NCBI RefSeq assembly: GCF_018343815.1
Contig: NZ_CP060791.1
Location: 514,113-578,112, forward strand
Length of the DNA: 64,000 bases
Direction of reading: 5' to 3'
DNA from: Chlamydia crocodili
GTDB lineage: Bacteria; Chlamydiota; Chlamydiia; Chlamydiales; Chlamydiaceae
In this document: piece by piece, positions 26,855 to 35,951 of the stretch
How positions within the stretch are numbered: the first letter of the stretch is position 1
Layout of the letters: the number at the start of each line of letters is the position of its first letter
Made by a program: the position numbers and the translations under genes
Notes under the pieces: model-generated
What the model was told of the DNA's origin: nothing
Databases searched by the model: none
Seen by the model: only the letters and a program-made list of their open reading frames with translations

Positions 26855-28699
26855 TTACCCTCTCTTATAACCGGCTCCGTGATCTTTTGGTAGATGTTTT
26901 TGGCATATTGCTAATGCCTTCTGAACTTTAGAATCATACAGACGCTCGTTTGAAGGAAGAGAATGTAGATAATCCCACGCCTCCAGATAACATTTATTTT
27001 CTAGAAGACACAGTCCCAACAAACGATGGGTCAGAGGTGAAGGAGCTATTTTTGTAAGCCATAAACTATAAAAATAACATTTATTGTATTCGCCTTGAGC
27101 ATATAAAAATTCTGCGTCTGCTAAAAAGTTAGCTATTTCTTCTTCTCTTATCGTTATAGGAGTTAAGCCCAACTCTGTAATGAAATCTTCTAGTTTCAAC
27201 AGACGTGCTATGGAATGTCCTGATAACATTTGCTTATACGCTTGCTTTACAAATAGGAAAACGATGTTCTCACTTTCTATATCATAATTTGTAAATTGTA
27301 AAATGAGATGGAGCAAGTTCAGAGCTTTATCATCACAAATACCCTGATTCCAAAGTTGTTTTGCTCCTTTCATCAAATAATGAACTAGTTGTTGCTTATC
27401 TATATCATAAGATTGAATCGCTTCCCAAAGATTTAGATATTTTTTTAAATTTGTGTAATTCACATCGTCTTGGGAAATAATATCTTGAAGAGCATCAGGA
27501 GAGATTATCAATTTCTCACTTACCCATAAATCTGAGTCTAAAGTTTTTAATACTGAAAGTGTTTGCTGAGCTTTTGTGGTTTGTATTTCTTTTACTTTTT
27601 CAGATAAAATAATTCCGAAAGCATCTATAAGCTTTTTCTTAAGAGGCTCTATCTCAAAAAAATTTATAGAATTACAAAGACTTATAACTTGTTTTGGGAA
27701 AGAATAAAATCTATCTATTAAAGGTTGAATTACTAAGTCATAGTTAGGGTCGAAATAAAAACGCTCCCAATTTTTGATTATCTGCATCAAAGGAGTTAAG
27801 CGTTCTTCAGGAATAACAAAAAGATGCTCCATAAGCATCGTAAACAATTCCTTTTGAGGGATAAATTTTTCATAGGATCTTTGATCTATTGCGTGAACTT
27901 TCTTCTTATAAAAAAGAATCATCTCATAATAATCTGGATAAAGCTTACAGGAATTCGATTGTTTCAACTCTAAAAAGTAACTCCTGCTTAACATCAAAAC
28001 AGCATAATCGTAAGCCTCGGAATCCCAGTCACATTCTCTTTTTAATAATTTCTCGATAATACGATTAAGAATAGCTCGTCCTTCTGAAAACTCTCCTAAT
28101 TCTATCAAACAATGAGCTTCTATATTCTCTAAAAAGAAATCAGAAATCAGCTGTTGGACATTCAAATCTAATAAAGAAGATTCTGAACCCTTTAGCTGAT
28201 TTTTCCATACTGATAAAGACTGTAAAGCCCTATCAAAATGTTTCTGTTTATAATTCAAAAGGAATTCAAATAAAGAAAGATACTGAGATTTTACAAATTG
28301 CTGACGCAAAGAATCAGTTAGAATCTCCATTTGTTCTATATCTTCTAAGAAAAAGGTATTAAGAATCCGTCCGCCTATTACCTCTTCTTTAAATAAAAAT
28401 TGCGTGTTCTCTATTTCATCATAAATCTTAGAAAAAATTTTCTCAGATTGGTTCATATTCTTCTGCTTTTGCAGAATAAATCCTTGGAAACAAAGAAGAC
28501 ATTGTCGTTGTTGAATCGGAAGCAAACGATGTAAAAAAGACTCTACTTGTTCTTTTTGACCATCAACCCATAAGGCTGCTGCTTTTGCACTTTCTAACGA
28601 GGTTACAGAAGGGTTGTGTGAGGAACATATAAAATACAGTCCCCCTCCCATAGCAAAACACGAAAGAAAAAATAAGCAAAACACTATATAGCGAACCAT
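26855..28699 (-). CDS. hypothetical membrane-anchored helical protein (CT651-like)
   Basis: A 614-residue chlamydial protein I cannot assign. An N-terminal hydrophobic segment (about 1-25, VRYIVFCLFFLSCFAMGGG) suggests a membrane anchor or signal peptide. The rest looks helical and soluble. TPR-like helical pairs appear near both ends (LEFLLNYKQKHFDRALQSL; LADAEFLYAQGEYNKCYFYS; HRLLGLCLLENKCYLEAW). It is the first gene of a pair with recD, 15 bases apart. No link to recombination is visible apart from position. Confidence 0.75.
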   Translation of the reverse strand: MVRYIVFCLFFLSCFAMGGGLYFICSSHNPSVTSLESAKAAALWVDGQKEQVESFLHRLLPIQQRQCLLCFQGFILQKQKNMNQSEKIFSKIYDEIENTQFLFKEEVIGGRILNTFFLEDIEQMEILTDSLRQQFVKSQYLSLFEFLLNYKQKHFDRALQSLSVWKNQLKGSESSLLDLNVQQLISDFFLENIEAHCLIELGEFSEGRAILNRIIEKLLKRECDWDSEAYDYAVLMLSRSYFLELKQSNSCKLYPDYYEMILFYKKKVHAIDQRSYEKFIPQKELFTMLMEHLFVIPEERLTPLMQIIKNWERFYFDPNYDLVIQPLIDRFYSFPKQVISLCNSINFFEIEPLKKKLIDAFGIILSEKVKEIQTTKAQQTLSVLKTLDSDLWVSEKLIISPDALQDIISQDDVNYTNLKKYLNLWEAIQSYDIDKQQLVHYLMKGAKQLWNQGICDDKALNLLHLILQFTNYDIESENIVFLFVKQAYKQMLSGHSIARLLKLEDFITELGLTPITIREEEIANFLADAEFLYAQGEYNKCYFYSLWLTKIAPSPLTHRLLGLCLLENKCYLEAWDYLHSLPSNERLYDSKVQKALAICQKHLPKDHGAGYKRG

Positions 28700-28898
28700 T
28701 AGAGCCTCTGCCGGCTTTATTTAGAACCGTTGGTTTTTAATTAATTTTTTAACTTGTTAAAGTTAAATTATATATATTGAGTTGTCTTTATGCAAAATTA
28801 TTTTTAATCAGAAAAAAATTAAAAAATTGTAAAGGATCTTTGAAAAATAAAAGATTTTATATTAGTTACTCAAATAATATAGCTCATCTTGTTCTCTC
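28700..28898. promoter_or_regulatory. AT-rich divergent control region between CT651-like and chxR
   Basis: A 199-base, very AT-rich spacer. On the plus strand TTGTCT (28782-28787) and TAATCA (28805-28810) are spaced 17 bases and could serve chxR. ChxR is known to bind repeats in its own promoter; I could not define the repeats here with confidence. Confidence 0.35.
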
Positions 28899-29600
28899 AT
28901 GCTTACGGATAAAATTATATTATTTGTTACAGAAGACAGTAATATATCTTTGCAAATGAAAGAGTTTGCTCAGAATGTCGAATATAAGATAATCGTTTCT
29001 TCTGCGCTTACAGACACTTCTGAAGCCGATTTAATTTTTTGTGAATACTTGCTTCTCCCTGAAGTTATGTTCGCTAACAAAATTCCATCCGAAACAGATC
29101 TAGTTGTATTATTTGATGTATTTGAAGAAGAAGCTATTGTAAAAATTTTAAACAACGGCGCCAGCGGTTATTTACTTCGTCCTATAACAGTAAAAGTTTT
29201 AGACGCTGTTATTCGAGCTTTTTTACGCAATCATCATCATTTCGAACACGCAATTCCTGAATCTATTTCTTTTGGTGATCGAACTTTTCACCTTCTAAGT
29301 CTTTCTATTGATTCCCCTCAGGGAACCATTCATTTAACTCCTTCAGAAGCAGGAATATTAAAAAAACTTCTGATGAACCGTGGTCAATTGTGTCTAAGAA
29401 AACACTTACTAGAGGAAATAAAGGGAAACACCAAGGAAATTATAGCTAGAAATGTCGATGTTCATATTGCTTCTTTAAGAAAAAAATTAGGGCCCTATGG
29501 GTCAAAAATTTCTACAATTCGCGGTGTTGGTTATTTATTTTCAGAAAGTGATAATCTAACTAACTCATCAACAAGCGAACCGACAACAACCTATCCTTAA
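28899..29600 (+). CDS. chxR: ChxR, atypical OmpR/PhoB-family response regulator
   Basis: A 233-residue transcription activator with a receiver-like domain (1-105) and a winged-helix DNA-binding domain (about 120-220, HLTPSEAGILKKLLMNRGQ, NVDVHIASLRKKLG, RGVGYLF). The phospho-acceptor Asp is replaced by Glu49 (IFCEYLLLP) and other acidic-pocket residues are missing, matching the known phosphorylation-independent, constitutively dimeric ChxR. It has no partner kinase nearby. The downstream gene (GlmU-like) follows after 71 bases. Autoregulation is known for the family. Confidence 0.93.
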   Translation: MLTDKIILFVTEDSNISLQMKEFAQNVEYKIIVSSALTDTSEADLIFCEYLLLPEVMFANKIPSETDLVVLFDVFEEEAIVKILNNGASGYLLRPITVKVLDAVIRAFLRNHHHFEHAIPESISFGDRTFHLLSLSIDSPQGTIHLTPSEAGILKKLLMNRGQLCLRKHLLEEIKGNTKEIIARNVDVHIASLRKKLGPYGSKISTIRGVGYLFSESDNLTNSSTSEPTTTYP

Positions 29601-29671
29601 AATAGCTCTTGATTACTCCTTGTCACTAAATCGCCATAACTAGACAATATCTTAAAAAGCTATGACCTGTC

Positions 29672-30286
29672 ATGATATTTGCATCTGTTTTATTTTCTCC
29701 CGAAGATTTCCCTTTTCCAGAGCTTATTACAGAAGCGTATTACACTTGGGATATTTTAGCATTAATAGATAAAAAATTATCTACACATGTGTTTTCGGGT
29801 ATTCACGGTACCGTAGAGTCTGGGGCTTTTTTAAAGAATATAGAAAGTATAGAAATTGCAGAAGGCGCTTATATAGAATCAGGAGCCTATATTGTTGGTC
29901 CTTGTATTATAGGTCCTCAAACAGAAATACGCCATGGTGCTTACCTACGTGGTGGTGTGATTACTGGAACGGGGTGCGTGATAGGACATTGCACAGAAGT
30001 AAAGAATGCTTATTTTGGTCATCACGCTAAAGCAGGACATTTTGCTTATGTAGGAGATTCTGTTTTAAGCTCAGAAGTTAATCTCGGTGCTGGTGTGCGT
30101 TGCGCCAACTTCCGTCTTGATGGAAAAAATATCTCTGTTACTTGCGAAGAAGGAAAGATAGACACCCAATTAAGAAAAGTAGGAGCCTTTCTTGGTAAAA
30201 AAGTTTCTATAGGGTGTAACACTGTAATTAATCCTGGGCATTGTATTCCTTCTCATACAACAATTTATCCCGGAAAAGTCATCTAG
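29672..30286 (+). CDS. left-handed beta-helix acyltransferase, GlmU C-half-like (CT629-like)
   Basis: A 204-residue protein made largely of hexapeptide repeats (IAEGAYIESGAYIVGP, IRHGAYLRGGVITG, LGAGVRCANFR, IGCNTVINPG) that fold as a left-handed beta-helix, as in the acetyltransferase half of GlmU. The N-terminal nucleotidyltransferase half of GlmU is absent; only a ~50-residue non-repeat N-terminus precedes the helix. It is often annotated glmU in Chlamydia, but full bifunctional activity cannot be supported by this gene alone. The substrate is undetermined. Confidence 0.8.
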   Translation: MIFASVLFSPEDFPFPELITEAYYTWDILALIDKKLSTHVFSGIHGTVESGAFLKNIESIEIAEGAYIESGAYIVGPCIIGPQTEIRHGAYLRGGVITGTGCVIGHCTEVKNAYFGHHAKAGHFAYVGDSVLSSEVNLGAGVRCANFRLDGKNISVTCEEGKIDTQLRKVGAFLGKKVSIGCNTVINPGHCIPSHTTIYPGKVI

Positions 30287-30300
30287 TTAGGGGAAGTGTT

Positions 30301-31182
30301 ATGGTCGTTATGGATATATTCGAAACTTATCGAATAATGATAGAAGAAGGTATAGAGTCCTCTTTGCAAGATTTTGGGTCTAAAGGATTATCTGTACGTG
30401 CACCTGTAGAATATTCTCTAACAAGTGGTGGGAAACGCATCCGACCCATGCTAGTTTGCATGATAGCTAAAGGTCTAGGTATGAATAGAAATGTTTTAGA
30501 TTCTGCCTTAGCTATAGAATTTATACACACATCTACGTTAATTGCTGATGATCTTCCTTGTATGGATGACGACGATGAACGTCGTGGACGTCCTACAGTA
30601 CATAAAGCTTTTGATGAAGCTTCTGCTTTACTAGCGTCTTATGCTTTAATTCCCTCCGCGTATTCTCGAATCCGTTTAAACGCAAAGAAACTCAAATCTC
30701 AAGGTGTAGATCCTAGAGAAGTAGACATTGCTTATGATATTATCTCTGATATTACGGATAAGAATTTCGGTGTTAACGGTGTTTTAGGAGGACAATATGA
30801 AGATATGTTCTTTAAAAATGACGGGCCCGAATATGTCCAATCGATCATCAATAAGAAAACAGGAGCTCTTTTTGAAATAGCTTGTGTTTCTGGTTGGTTA
30901 TTTGGAGGCGGTGATCCTTTATGTGTTCCTCAAATAATTGAATTTTCACAAGCTTTTGGTCTTTTATTTCAAATGAAAGATGATATTTTAGATATGCATC
31001 AAGACGGTCAGGATGTGGGCTTGAACTACGCTCTGTTATTTGGATTAGACGCTGCAAAAGAGCTTCTAAATACCTCTATGGACAAGTGTATTAGGCTACT
31101 CAACCACCTTAGACAACATGGTTTGAAAGATTCTTCGGAATTAGAAATGCTTATAGAATATATGGGTATTCGCGATTATTAA
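30301..31182 (+). CDS. ispA: (2E,6E)-farnesyl/geranyl-type polyprenyl diphosphate synthase
   Basis: This enzyme condenses isopentenyl diphosphate with allylic diphosphates to make short isoprenoid precursors (undecaprenyl and quinone chains). The first aspartate-rich motif is CMDDDDERRGRPT, with GGKRIRPML before it, and the second is MKDDILDMHQD. The start ATG at 30301 is chosen for AGGGGA six bases upstream; it gives 294 residues, normal for the family. Another in-frame ATG is at 30310. The product chain length is not decided by reading. tRNA-Pro follows convergently. Confidence 0.93.
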   Translation: MVVMDIFETYRIMIEEGIESSLQDFGSKGLSVRAPVEYSLTSGGKRIRPMLVCMIAKGLGMNRNVLDSALAIEFIHTSTLIADDLPCMDDDDERRGRPTVHKAFDEASALLASYALIPSAYSRIRLNAKKLKSQGVDPREVDIAYDIISDITDKNFGVNGVLGGQYEDMFFKNDGPEYVQSIINKKTGALFEIACVSGWLFGGGDPLCVPQIIEFSQAFGLLFQMKDDILDMHQDGQDVGLNYALLFGLDAAKELLNTSMDKCIRLLNHLRQHGLKDSSELEMLIEYMGIRDY

Positions 31183-31200
31183 AGTAATACATATTAAAAA

Positions 31201-31274
31201 TCTGGGTGAGAGGATTTGAACCTCCGCCCCCTTGCACCCCATGCAAGTGCGCTACCAGGCTGCGCTACACCCAG
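31201..31274 (-). tRNA. tRNA-Pro (anticodon GGG)
   Basis: A 74-nt cloverleaf: acceptor stem CTGGGTG/CACCCAG, D-arm GCGCAGCCTGGTAGCGC, anticodon stem CTTGC/GCAAG with loop ATGGGGT (anticodon GGG), T-arm GGAGGTTCAAATCCTC, discriminator A. No CCA is encoded. Confidence 0.95.
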
Positions 31275-31287
31275 GAAAACTTTAATT

Positions 31288-31542
31288 TTACAAACAGGTA
31301 ATTCCTTCGAATTGAAATTCACACTTCTTAAATTCTGCAACACCAATTTGAGCGCATCTTTCTATAATAGTCTCTAAACTATCTCCCGCAGATACATCTG
31401 CAGATTCTATATCTACTGCTATAGACGCTGTAAAAGACGCTCCCCCTTTCTCTCCCCTAACCTTAAAGTTAACAAAAATACCCTGCTTAGTTTTAGAAAT
31501 ATTTTTAAACCTAACTAAGTTATTGTCGATAAGGTTTTTCAT
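31288..31542 (-). CDS. small conserved chlamydial protein (CT631-like)
   Basis: An 84-residue soluble protein of unknown function with an alternating beta-strand look (RFKNISKTKQGIFVNFKVRG, GASFTASIAVDIESA) and a C-terminal helix-strand containing two cysteines. There is no signal or membrane segment. It lies between ThyX (82 bases upstream) and tRNA-Pro on the same strand, and could share the thyX transcript. Confidence 0.7.
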   Translation of the reverse strand: MKNLIDNNLVRFKNISKTKQGIFVNFKVRGEKGGASFTASIAVDIESADVSAGDSLETIIERCAQIGVAEFKKCEFQFEGITCL

Positions 31543-31624
31543 TTTATGACCTTCGTCTTGGAAAGTAACAAAAATACCAACCTCTATGGTTCCTGTAAAC
31601 GCAAAGATTATATTTAAGAAATTA

Positions 31625-33217
31625 CTAAGAAGATCTTTTTCGTGATTCTTGTTTTATCCTACCCAAATCACAATCGGAATAATCTACGAATTTAAAAAAT
31701 GTTTCGTATATCGAGTCAAAATTAATTACTTCTTTAGCCATATCTATGGCAATTCTTCGATAATTTTCATGCCCTTGAATTTGTGAACGTAGTTCACAAA
31801 GCCATTGTAAAGCTCTTCCATTGATATGGAAAAACCAGCGTATATTGTAGGCTAGAGGAACAACATATTGAGCTTCTTCAGGAAATTCTATAGAGATTTG
31901 GTTATAAGCTTCTTCAGCCTTCTCCATAGCTTCTCTAAAATCCTTCTCCATAGGAGTGTCTAATAACTGCTCAGGAATATGATATCCTAGATTTGTTGTG
32001 AGTAATTGGCGTTCTTGAGTAAGTATTCTATGCCTTTGAAGATCTCTATAAGCTCCAAAGTCTGCCGTAATGTCGAATCCAAATTCTACACATTCCAACC
32101 CTCTTGGAGATTTATGTCGCCGATTTTCTCTTGATGAAGATCCTGCTTCTAAAACGCGGGTGAGATCTTCCCTAGGCATAGACCGGCAGATATTAATAAG
32201 TTCCTCGTAGGTGTGCTCCGAATAAGGAAAAAGGAATCCCGCAGCTACTTTATAAACTCCCTCAGGGTCTCCGTAAACTAAACGAACTCCTGTTTGTTTA
32301 GATGGTGAAGAACCTTCACTAAATTTCTCAGCTAAGCTTGTTAGCTGCTCTTTAAGAGTCTGTCGGTAACCCAACATAGCTTGATGATGGTGGTGATGAG
32401 ATTCAGCGCGACTAACAAAAGAAGGAATAATTTTCATTAACTCTGTTAAAGAGTTCTCACCAATTTGCCTTATTTCTGTGAGGTTGTGGCCTTGAATTTT
32501 GTGTAACAATGTTTGCCAAAACCGTCCATTACCAAAGAATCCTAAATTCGTTAATGTGGCAGCAGGAAGAAGACCGCGCAAACAATCAAGAACTTTGGCT
32601 CTTAAAGAAATTGTATAAGCTGATTGTGAAACCTCAGCTTCTTTTGGGTAAATCTTTTCAAAATATGAACGCACTTTAGGAATCAAATCTGTATACGTGT
32701 CGAATAAAGAATCACACGTGCCCAAAAACACATCTTTAAAGGCTGAGGTCATCAAAATAGGGTCACGGTAGTATAAATACTCCCCTTTTACCTTTTGATC
32801 GAAATAAACATATCTAGAAGACTTTTCTAAAGGAGATCCTCCTATACGCGCATCTTCTAATATTTTTGCAGCAAGCATAGAAACGCTTTCCATAGCTAGG
32901 TGAGCACCACCTAACTCTCCTATAGAATCATCCCCGAATCCATCAAGAACTCGTCTATAAAAATCAGCAGCTTTATGTATTCCAACTTCAAAGTCCACAC
33001 CTGTATCATCTAAGAAGTCTCCTCCTTCACCCTCTAAAAACTCTTTTAAAAGCAAAGAACGCAAACCTAATGTAGATCTAGAATATTTAGAAAATAGAGC
33101 CCCTTTAACCACTTCAGGGAGATTCTTCAAAGCAAAAATGTTTGTTTCTAGGTTGGTAACGAAATGAGACAAACTCTTCTTTTGTTCTGAAGAAAACTCA
33201 TCATCTCTGCTCAACAT
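31625..33217 (-). CDS. thyX: flavin-dependent thymidylate synthase, tandem-fused ThyX (CT632-like)
   Basis: A 530-residue protein about twice the usual ThyX length. The C-terminal half carries the ThyX signature in altered form ([13 protein letters not shown], then GYHIPEQL); the usual RHRxxSxNExS serine position is Thr. The N-terminal half looks like a second, degenerate ThyX copy ([12 protein letters not shown], and [19 protein letters not shown] up to SSRYVYFD) that has lost the RHR. ThyX makes dTMP from dUMP with methylene-THF and FAD. The C. trachomatis homologue has been studied as a ThyX (from memory). The ATG at 33217 follows GAGG; an upstream TTG (33229) is less likely. A natural five-His run lies mid-protein. 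Confidence 0.88.
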   Translation of the reverse strand: MLSRDDEFSSEQKKSLSHFVTNLETNIFALKNLPEVVKGALFSKYSRSTLGLRSLLLKEFLEGEGGDFLDDTGVDFEVGIHKAADFYRRVLDGFGDDSIGELGGAHLAMESVSMLAAKILEDARIGGSPLEKSSRYVYFDQKVKGEYLYYRDPILMTSAFKDVFLGTCDSLFDTYTDLIPKVRSYFEKIYPKEAEVSQSAYTISLRAKVLDCLRGLLPAATLTNLGFFGNGRFWQTLLHKIQGHNLTEIRQIGENSLTELMKIIPSFVSRAESHHHHHQAMLGYRQTLKEQLTSLAEKFSEGSSPSKQTGVRLVYGDPEGVYKVAAGFLFPYSEHTYEELINICRSMPREDLTRVLEAGSSSRENRRHKSPRGLECVEFGFDITADFGAYRDLQRHRILTQERQLLTTNLGYHIPEQLLDTPMEKDFREAMEKAEEAYNQISIEFPEEAQYVVPLAYNIRWFFHINGRALQWLCELRSQIQGHENYRRIAIDMAKEVINFDSIYETFFKFVDYSDCDLGRIKQESRKRSS

Positions 33218-33511
33218 GAAAAACCTCAAAAATTAAAAAGACTGCCACATGGATTAGAAAAACAAAAACGTTTTTGATTAAAAATCCTGTTGAAAAATGG
33301 TTGATCTTGTGTTCACAAACATGCAAAATCTCGATTTATTTACAAAGTGAACAATGTTTTAACAAAGTTTTAAACAAGTTAACCACTCAATTTCTCCTCT
33401 ATAAATTGAGTTTTAAACATTTTCCACACCCCCTAAAGAAGAAGAAGTAATATTTATATAAATACTCTATCTTTTTCTGAGGTTGTGGAAAGTGTTGAAG
33501 GATTGTAAAAA
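33218..33511. promoter_or_regulatory. divergent thyX-hemB control region with repeats
   Basis: An AT-rich 294-base spacer with several symmetric elements: TGTTCAC (33310-33316) with GTGAACA (33347-33353); the direct repeat AGTTTTAAACA at 33366-33376 and 33409-33419; and a 9-bp inverted repeat ACTCAATTT/AAATTGAGT (33385-33393, 33403-33411). Together they suggest operator sites or leader hairpins. AAGGA precedes the hemB start. Confidence 0.45.
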
Positions 33512-34507
33512 ATGAGCTCATTAGCGCTACTTCGACGTCCTCGAAGAAATAGAAGGACTTCAGCTATCCGAGATTTGGTAGCTGAAACGTCTTTATTACC
33601 CCAAGATTTTATCTGTCCTTTTTTTGTTAAGGAGGGGAAAAACATTTGCGAAGAAATAGAAAGCCTTACAGATGTTTATAGGTGGAGTATAGATCTTCTT
33701 TTAAAAGAGATAGAAAGATTGTGTTTTTTAGGATTGAGAGCTGTGATTCTTTTTCCTGTAATCCCTAGTAATCTTAAAGATGCGTATGGTTCTTATTCTT
33801 CCAATCCCAAAAACATCCTTTGTAAAAGTATCTATGAGGTAAAAAAAGCTTTTCCAGATCTGTGCGTGATAAGTGATATTGCTTTAGATCCTTATACTAC
33901 TCATGGGCATGATGGTATTATGAATCAAGGTGAGGTATTAAACGATGAGAGTGTCCGTATATTTGGAAATATAGCGACATTGCATGCTGAGATGGGAGCT
34001 GATGTTGTAGCTCCTAGTGATATGATGGATGGTAGAGTTGCGCATATTCGTTCGAAATTAGATCAATCAGGATGGACTAAGACTTTAATTCTTTCATATA
34101 GTGTTAAGTATGCTTCAGCTCTCTATAATCCTTTTAGAGATGCTCTAGGATCGCACTTACAATCTGGCGACAAACGAAATTATCAGATGAATCCAAAAAA
34201 CGTTTTGGAAGCCTTATTAGAATGTTCTTTAGACGAGCAGGAAGGGGCGGATATGCTGATGATAAAACCAGCAGGATTATATCTTGATGTTTTACATCGG
34301 GTGAGAAATTCTACAACACTACCTTTAGCGGCATACCAAGTTAGCGGTGAATACGCTATGATTGCAGCAGCAGCTAAGATGGGGTGGCTGGATAAGGAAG
34401 CTATGTTTTATGAGTCTTTAATAGCTATAAAACGCGCGGGAGCTGACATGATTATTTCCTATGCAACTCCATTAATTTTAGAGATGATAGCGTCGTCGAA
34501 GCTCTAA
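33512..34507 (+). CDS. hemB: porphobilinogen synthase
   Basis: This enzyme joins two 5-aminolevulinate molecules in haem synthesis. It has 331 residues. The metal-site segment reads [12 protein letters not shown], where zinc enzymes have cysteines, so this is the Mg-type (Asp-rich) variant. The two Schiff-base lysines appear in [17 protein letters not shown] and [11 protein letters not shown]. The gene is divergent from thyX and converges on nqrA with a palindrome at the junction. Confidence 0.96.
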   Translation: MSSLALLRRPRRNRRTSAIRDLVAETSLLPQDFICPFFVKEGKNICEEIESLTDVYRWSIDLLLKEIERLCFLGLRAVILFPVIPSNLKDAYGSYSSNPKNILCKSIYEVKKAFPDLCVISDIALDPYTTHGHDGIMNQGEVLNDESVRIFGNIATLHAEMGADVVAPSDMMDGRVAHIRSKLDQSGWTKTLILSYSVKYASALYNPFRDALGSHLQSGDKRNYQMNPKNVLEALLECSLDEQEGADMLMIKPAGLYLDVLHRVRNSTTLPLAAYQVSGEYAMIAAAAKMGWLDKEAMFYESLIAIKRAGADMIISYATPLILEMIASSKL

Positions 34508-34523
34508 GTTCTTCGAAGAACTT
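34506..34523. terminator. perfect 18-bp palindrome between hemB and nqrA
   Basis: AAGTTCTTCGAAGAACTT (34506-34523) is a perfect palindrome that overlaps both stop codons of the convergent hemB and nqrA genes. As RNA it folds with a short TTCGAA loop from either strand. T-rich sequence follows on the plus side. Confidence 0.55.
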
Positions 34524-35929
34524 TATTCTTCATTGTCTGGATTTAAAATACCCGTTTCCTTCGCGTAATCTTTTAGGGATTCTTTGATGATGGTTAGCAT
34601 TTCCGTTTTTGAGGGATCTATGAAAGTTGGTAGGGCAAAATCTTCGGGACAAACTTCTAAAAACCCTAACATACATGCTAATTCGAAATCTTTAGTAATC
34701 ACTGCTTTAATTAAGGGAACCACAGGAATTTTCATGGGCATGACCTTATCATAAATTTCTGTATCTATGATAGGACGTGTTTCACCATGAAGGTTGGTAT
34801 CAGGATCCATATACATATGTTTTCTTTTTAAGAATCCAGAAAGATAGGTTCTTGTGCGCGTAGGTTTATTAATTCCTAATCTTAAGAAATTGAAAGCTTG
34901 TCGTGTTTTTGGATTAGGGATTACGGATATAGTAGAATCTCGCATACCAAGACAGGGAACACTGTCTTTATCACAAAGTCTTCCTGTTAAAGGATCTCCA
35001 GATATTAAAGACACATCTGAAGAGAGATCTTCTAGAGAAAGTAAGCTTTGAAAATCAGCACCTTTTGTAGTTATAACATAACGTCTTAAAGAAGATTTTA
35101 ATCCTGATCCTGCAAGAGCTATGACTTGTTCGTTTAGAATTCTTCCTTTTAAGAATAAATGTCCTATGGTTAAGACTTCTTGGAAGGATATCGTAAAGAC
35201 TATGTCTTTTTCGTTAGTAATAGGTGCTATATAGTGAATGTGTGTTGAGGGAGATCCTGAGGGATACGGACCTGTGATCTTATGTATATGTGCTATAGAT
35301 TTTAGATCTTTTTCAGGAATAGCAAGTCTATCAGTAGAAACAATATGGGGGCATAAACCGAAGAGTTTAGCTATTGCACGAACTCCCACATTAAAAACAT
35401 AAAATCCTTCTTCTCTAGAAGAAAAGACAGCGAGATGTTTTTCTGTGGATGGTGTGAAGGGGCGGTTATCTGCAAGGTTTATGAAAATATCTCTGGGAGT
35501 TTGATTGGGAAGAGCGGGAATATCAAAAGGGCGTTGTTTAAAAAGAGAGAAAAGACCTTCTTTTTTAAAGATATCCAACAGTTCTTTTTGTGATAATTTA
35601 GATAGATCGTAAGAATACTCTGTTAGATTTTGTCCCGGAGTTTTTTTGATAACAACATCTAATAGAGCTCGTTTATCTCCTCTACGTATTTCCTTTACGA
35701 TTCCAGAAACTGGAGAGGTAATGAAAACACCGGGGAAATTTTTGTATTCCGCAACAGGTGATCCCGAAGTGATAATATCATCCGGTTCCACCTTAAGCTT
35801 TAAAGCTAAGACAGAATATGGGCGCAGGTCTATAGAAACTAGAGCCGGATCTATTCTTTTTAAAAACCCAGACTCTTTAGGAGACCCTTGCAAAGATAAA
35901 TCTAAACCCCGAGTAATCGCAATTTTCAT
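34523..35929 (-). CDS. nqrA: Na+-translocating NADH-quinone reductase subunit A
   Basis: The peripheral NqrA subunit of the sodium-pumping NADH:quinone oxidoreductase, 468 residues. The N-terminal biotinyl-like region (VEPDDIITSGSPVAEY, SGIVKEIRRGDKRALLDV) and the central Rnf/Nqr-type fold (FVNLADNRPFTP-like FINLADNRPFTPST) support this. The other Nqr subunits are not in the window. CT635-like lies 22 bases upstream on the same strand. Confidence 0.95.
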   Translation of the reverse strand: MKIAITRGLDLSLQGSPKESGFLKRIDPALVSIDLRPYSVLALKLKVEPDDIITSGSPVAEYKNFPGVFITSPVSGIVKEIRRGDKRALLDVVIKKTPGQNLTEYSYDLSKLSQKELLDIFKKEGLFSLFKQRPFDIPALPNQTPRDIFINLADNRPFTPSTEKHLAVFSSREEGFYVFNVGVRAIAKLFGLCPHIVSTDRLAIPEKDLKSIAHIHKITGPYPSGSPSTHIHYIAPITNEKDIVFTISFQEVLTIGHLFLKGRILNEQVIALAGSGLKSSLRRYVITTKGADFQSLLSLEDLSSDVSLISGDPLTGRLCDKDSVPCLGMRDSTISVIPNPKTRQAFNFLRLGINKPTRTRTYLSGFLKRKHMYMDPDTNLHGETRPIIDTEIYDKVMPMKIPVVPLIKAVITKDFELACMLGFLEVCPEDFALPTFIDPSKTEMLTIIKESLKDYAKETGILNPDNEE

Positions 35930-35951
35930 ACTTTAGGGATTATAGGCGTTT

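Noticed and set aside
31201..31274. tRNA-Pro as an integration site for a mobile element
   Set aside because: There is no integrase, direct repeat of the tRNA end or foreign gene block next to it.
32384..32400. His5 run that looks like an affinity tag
   Set aside because: It lies mid-protein in ThyX with normal flanking sequence and no vector features, so it is a natural run.
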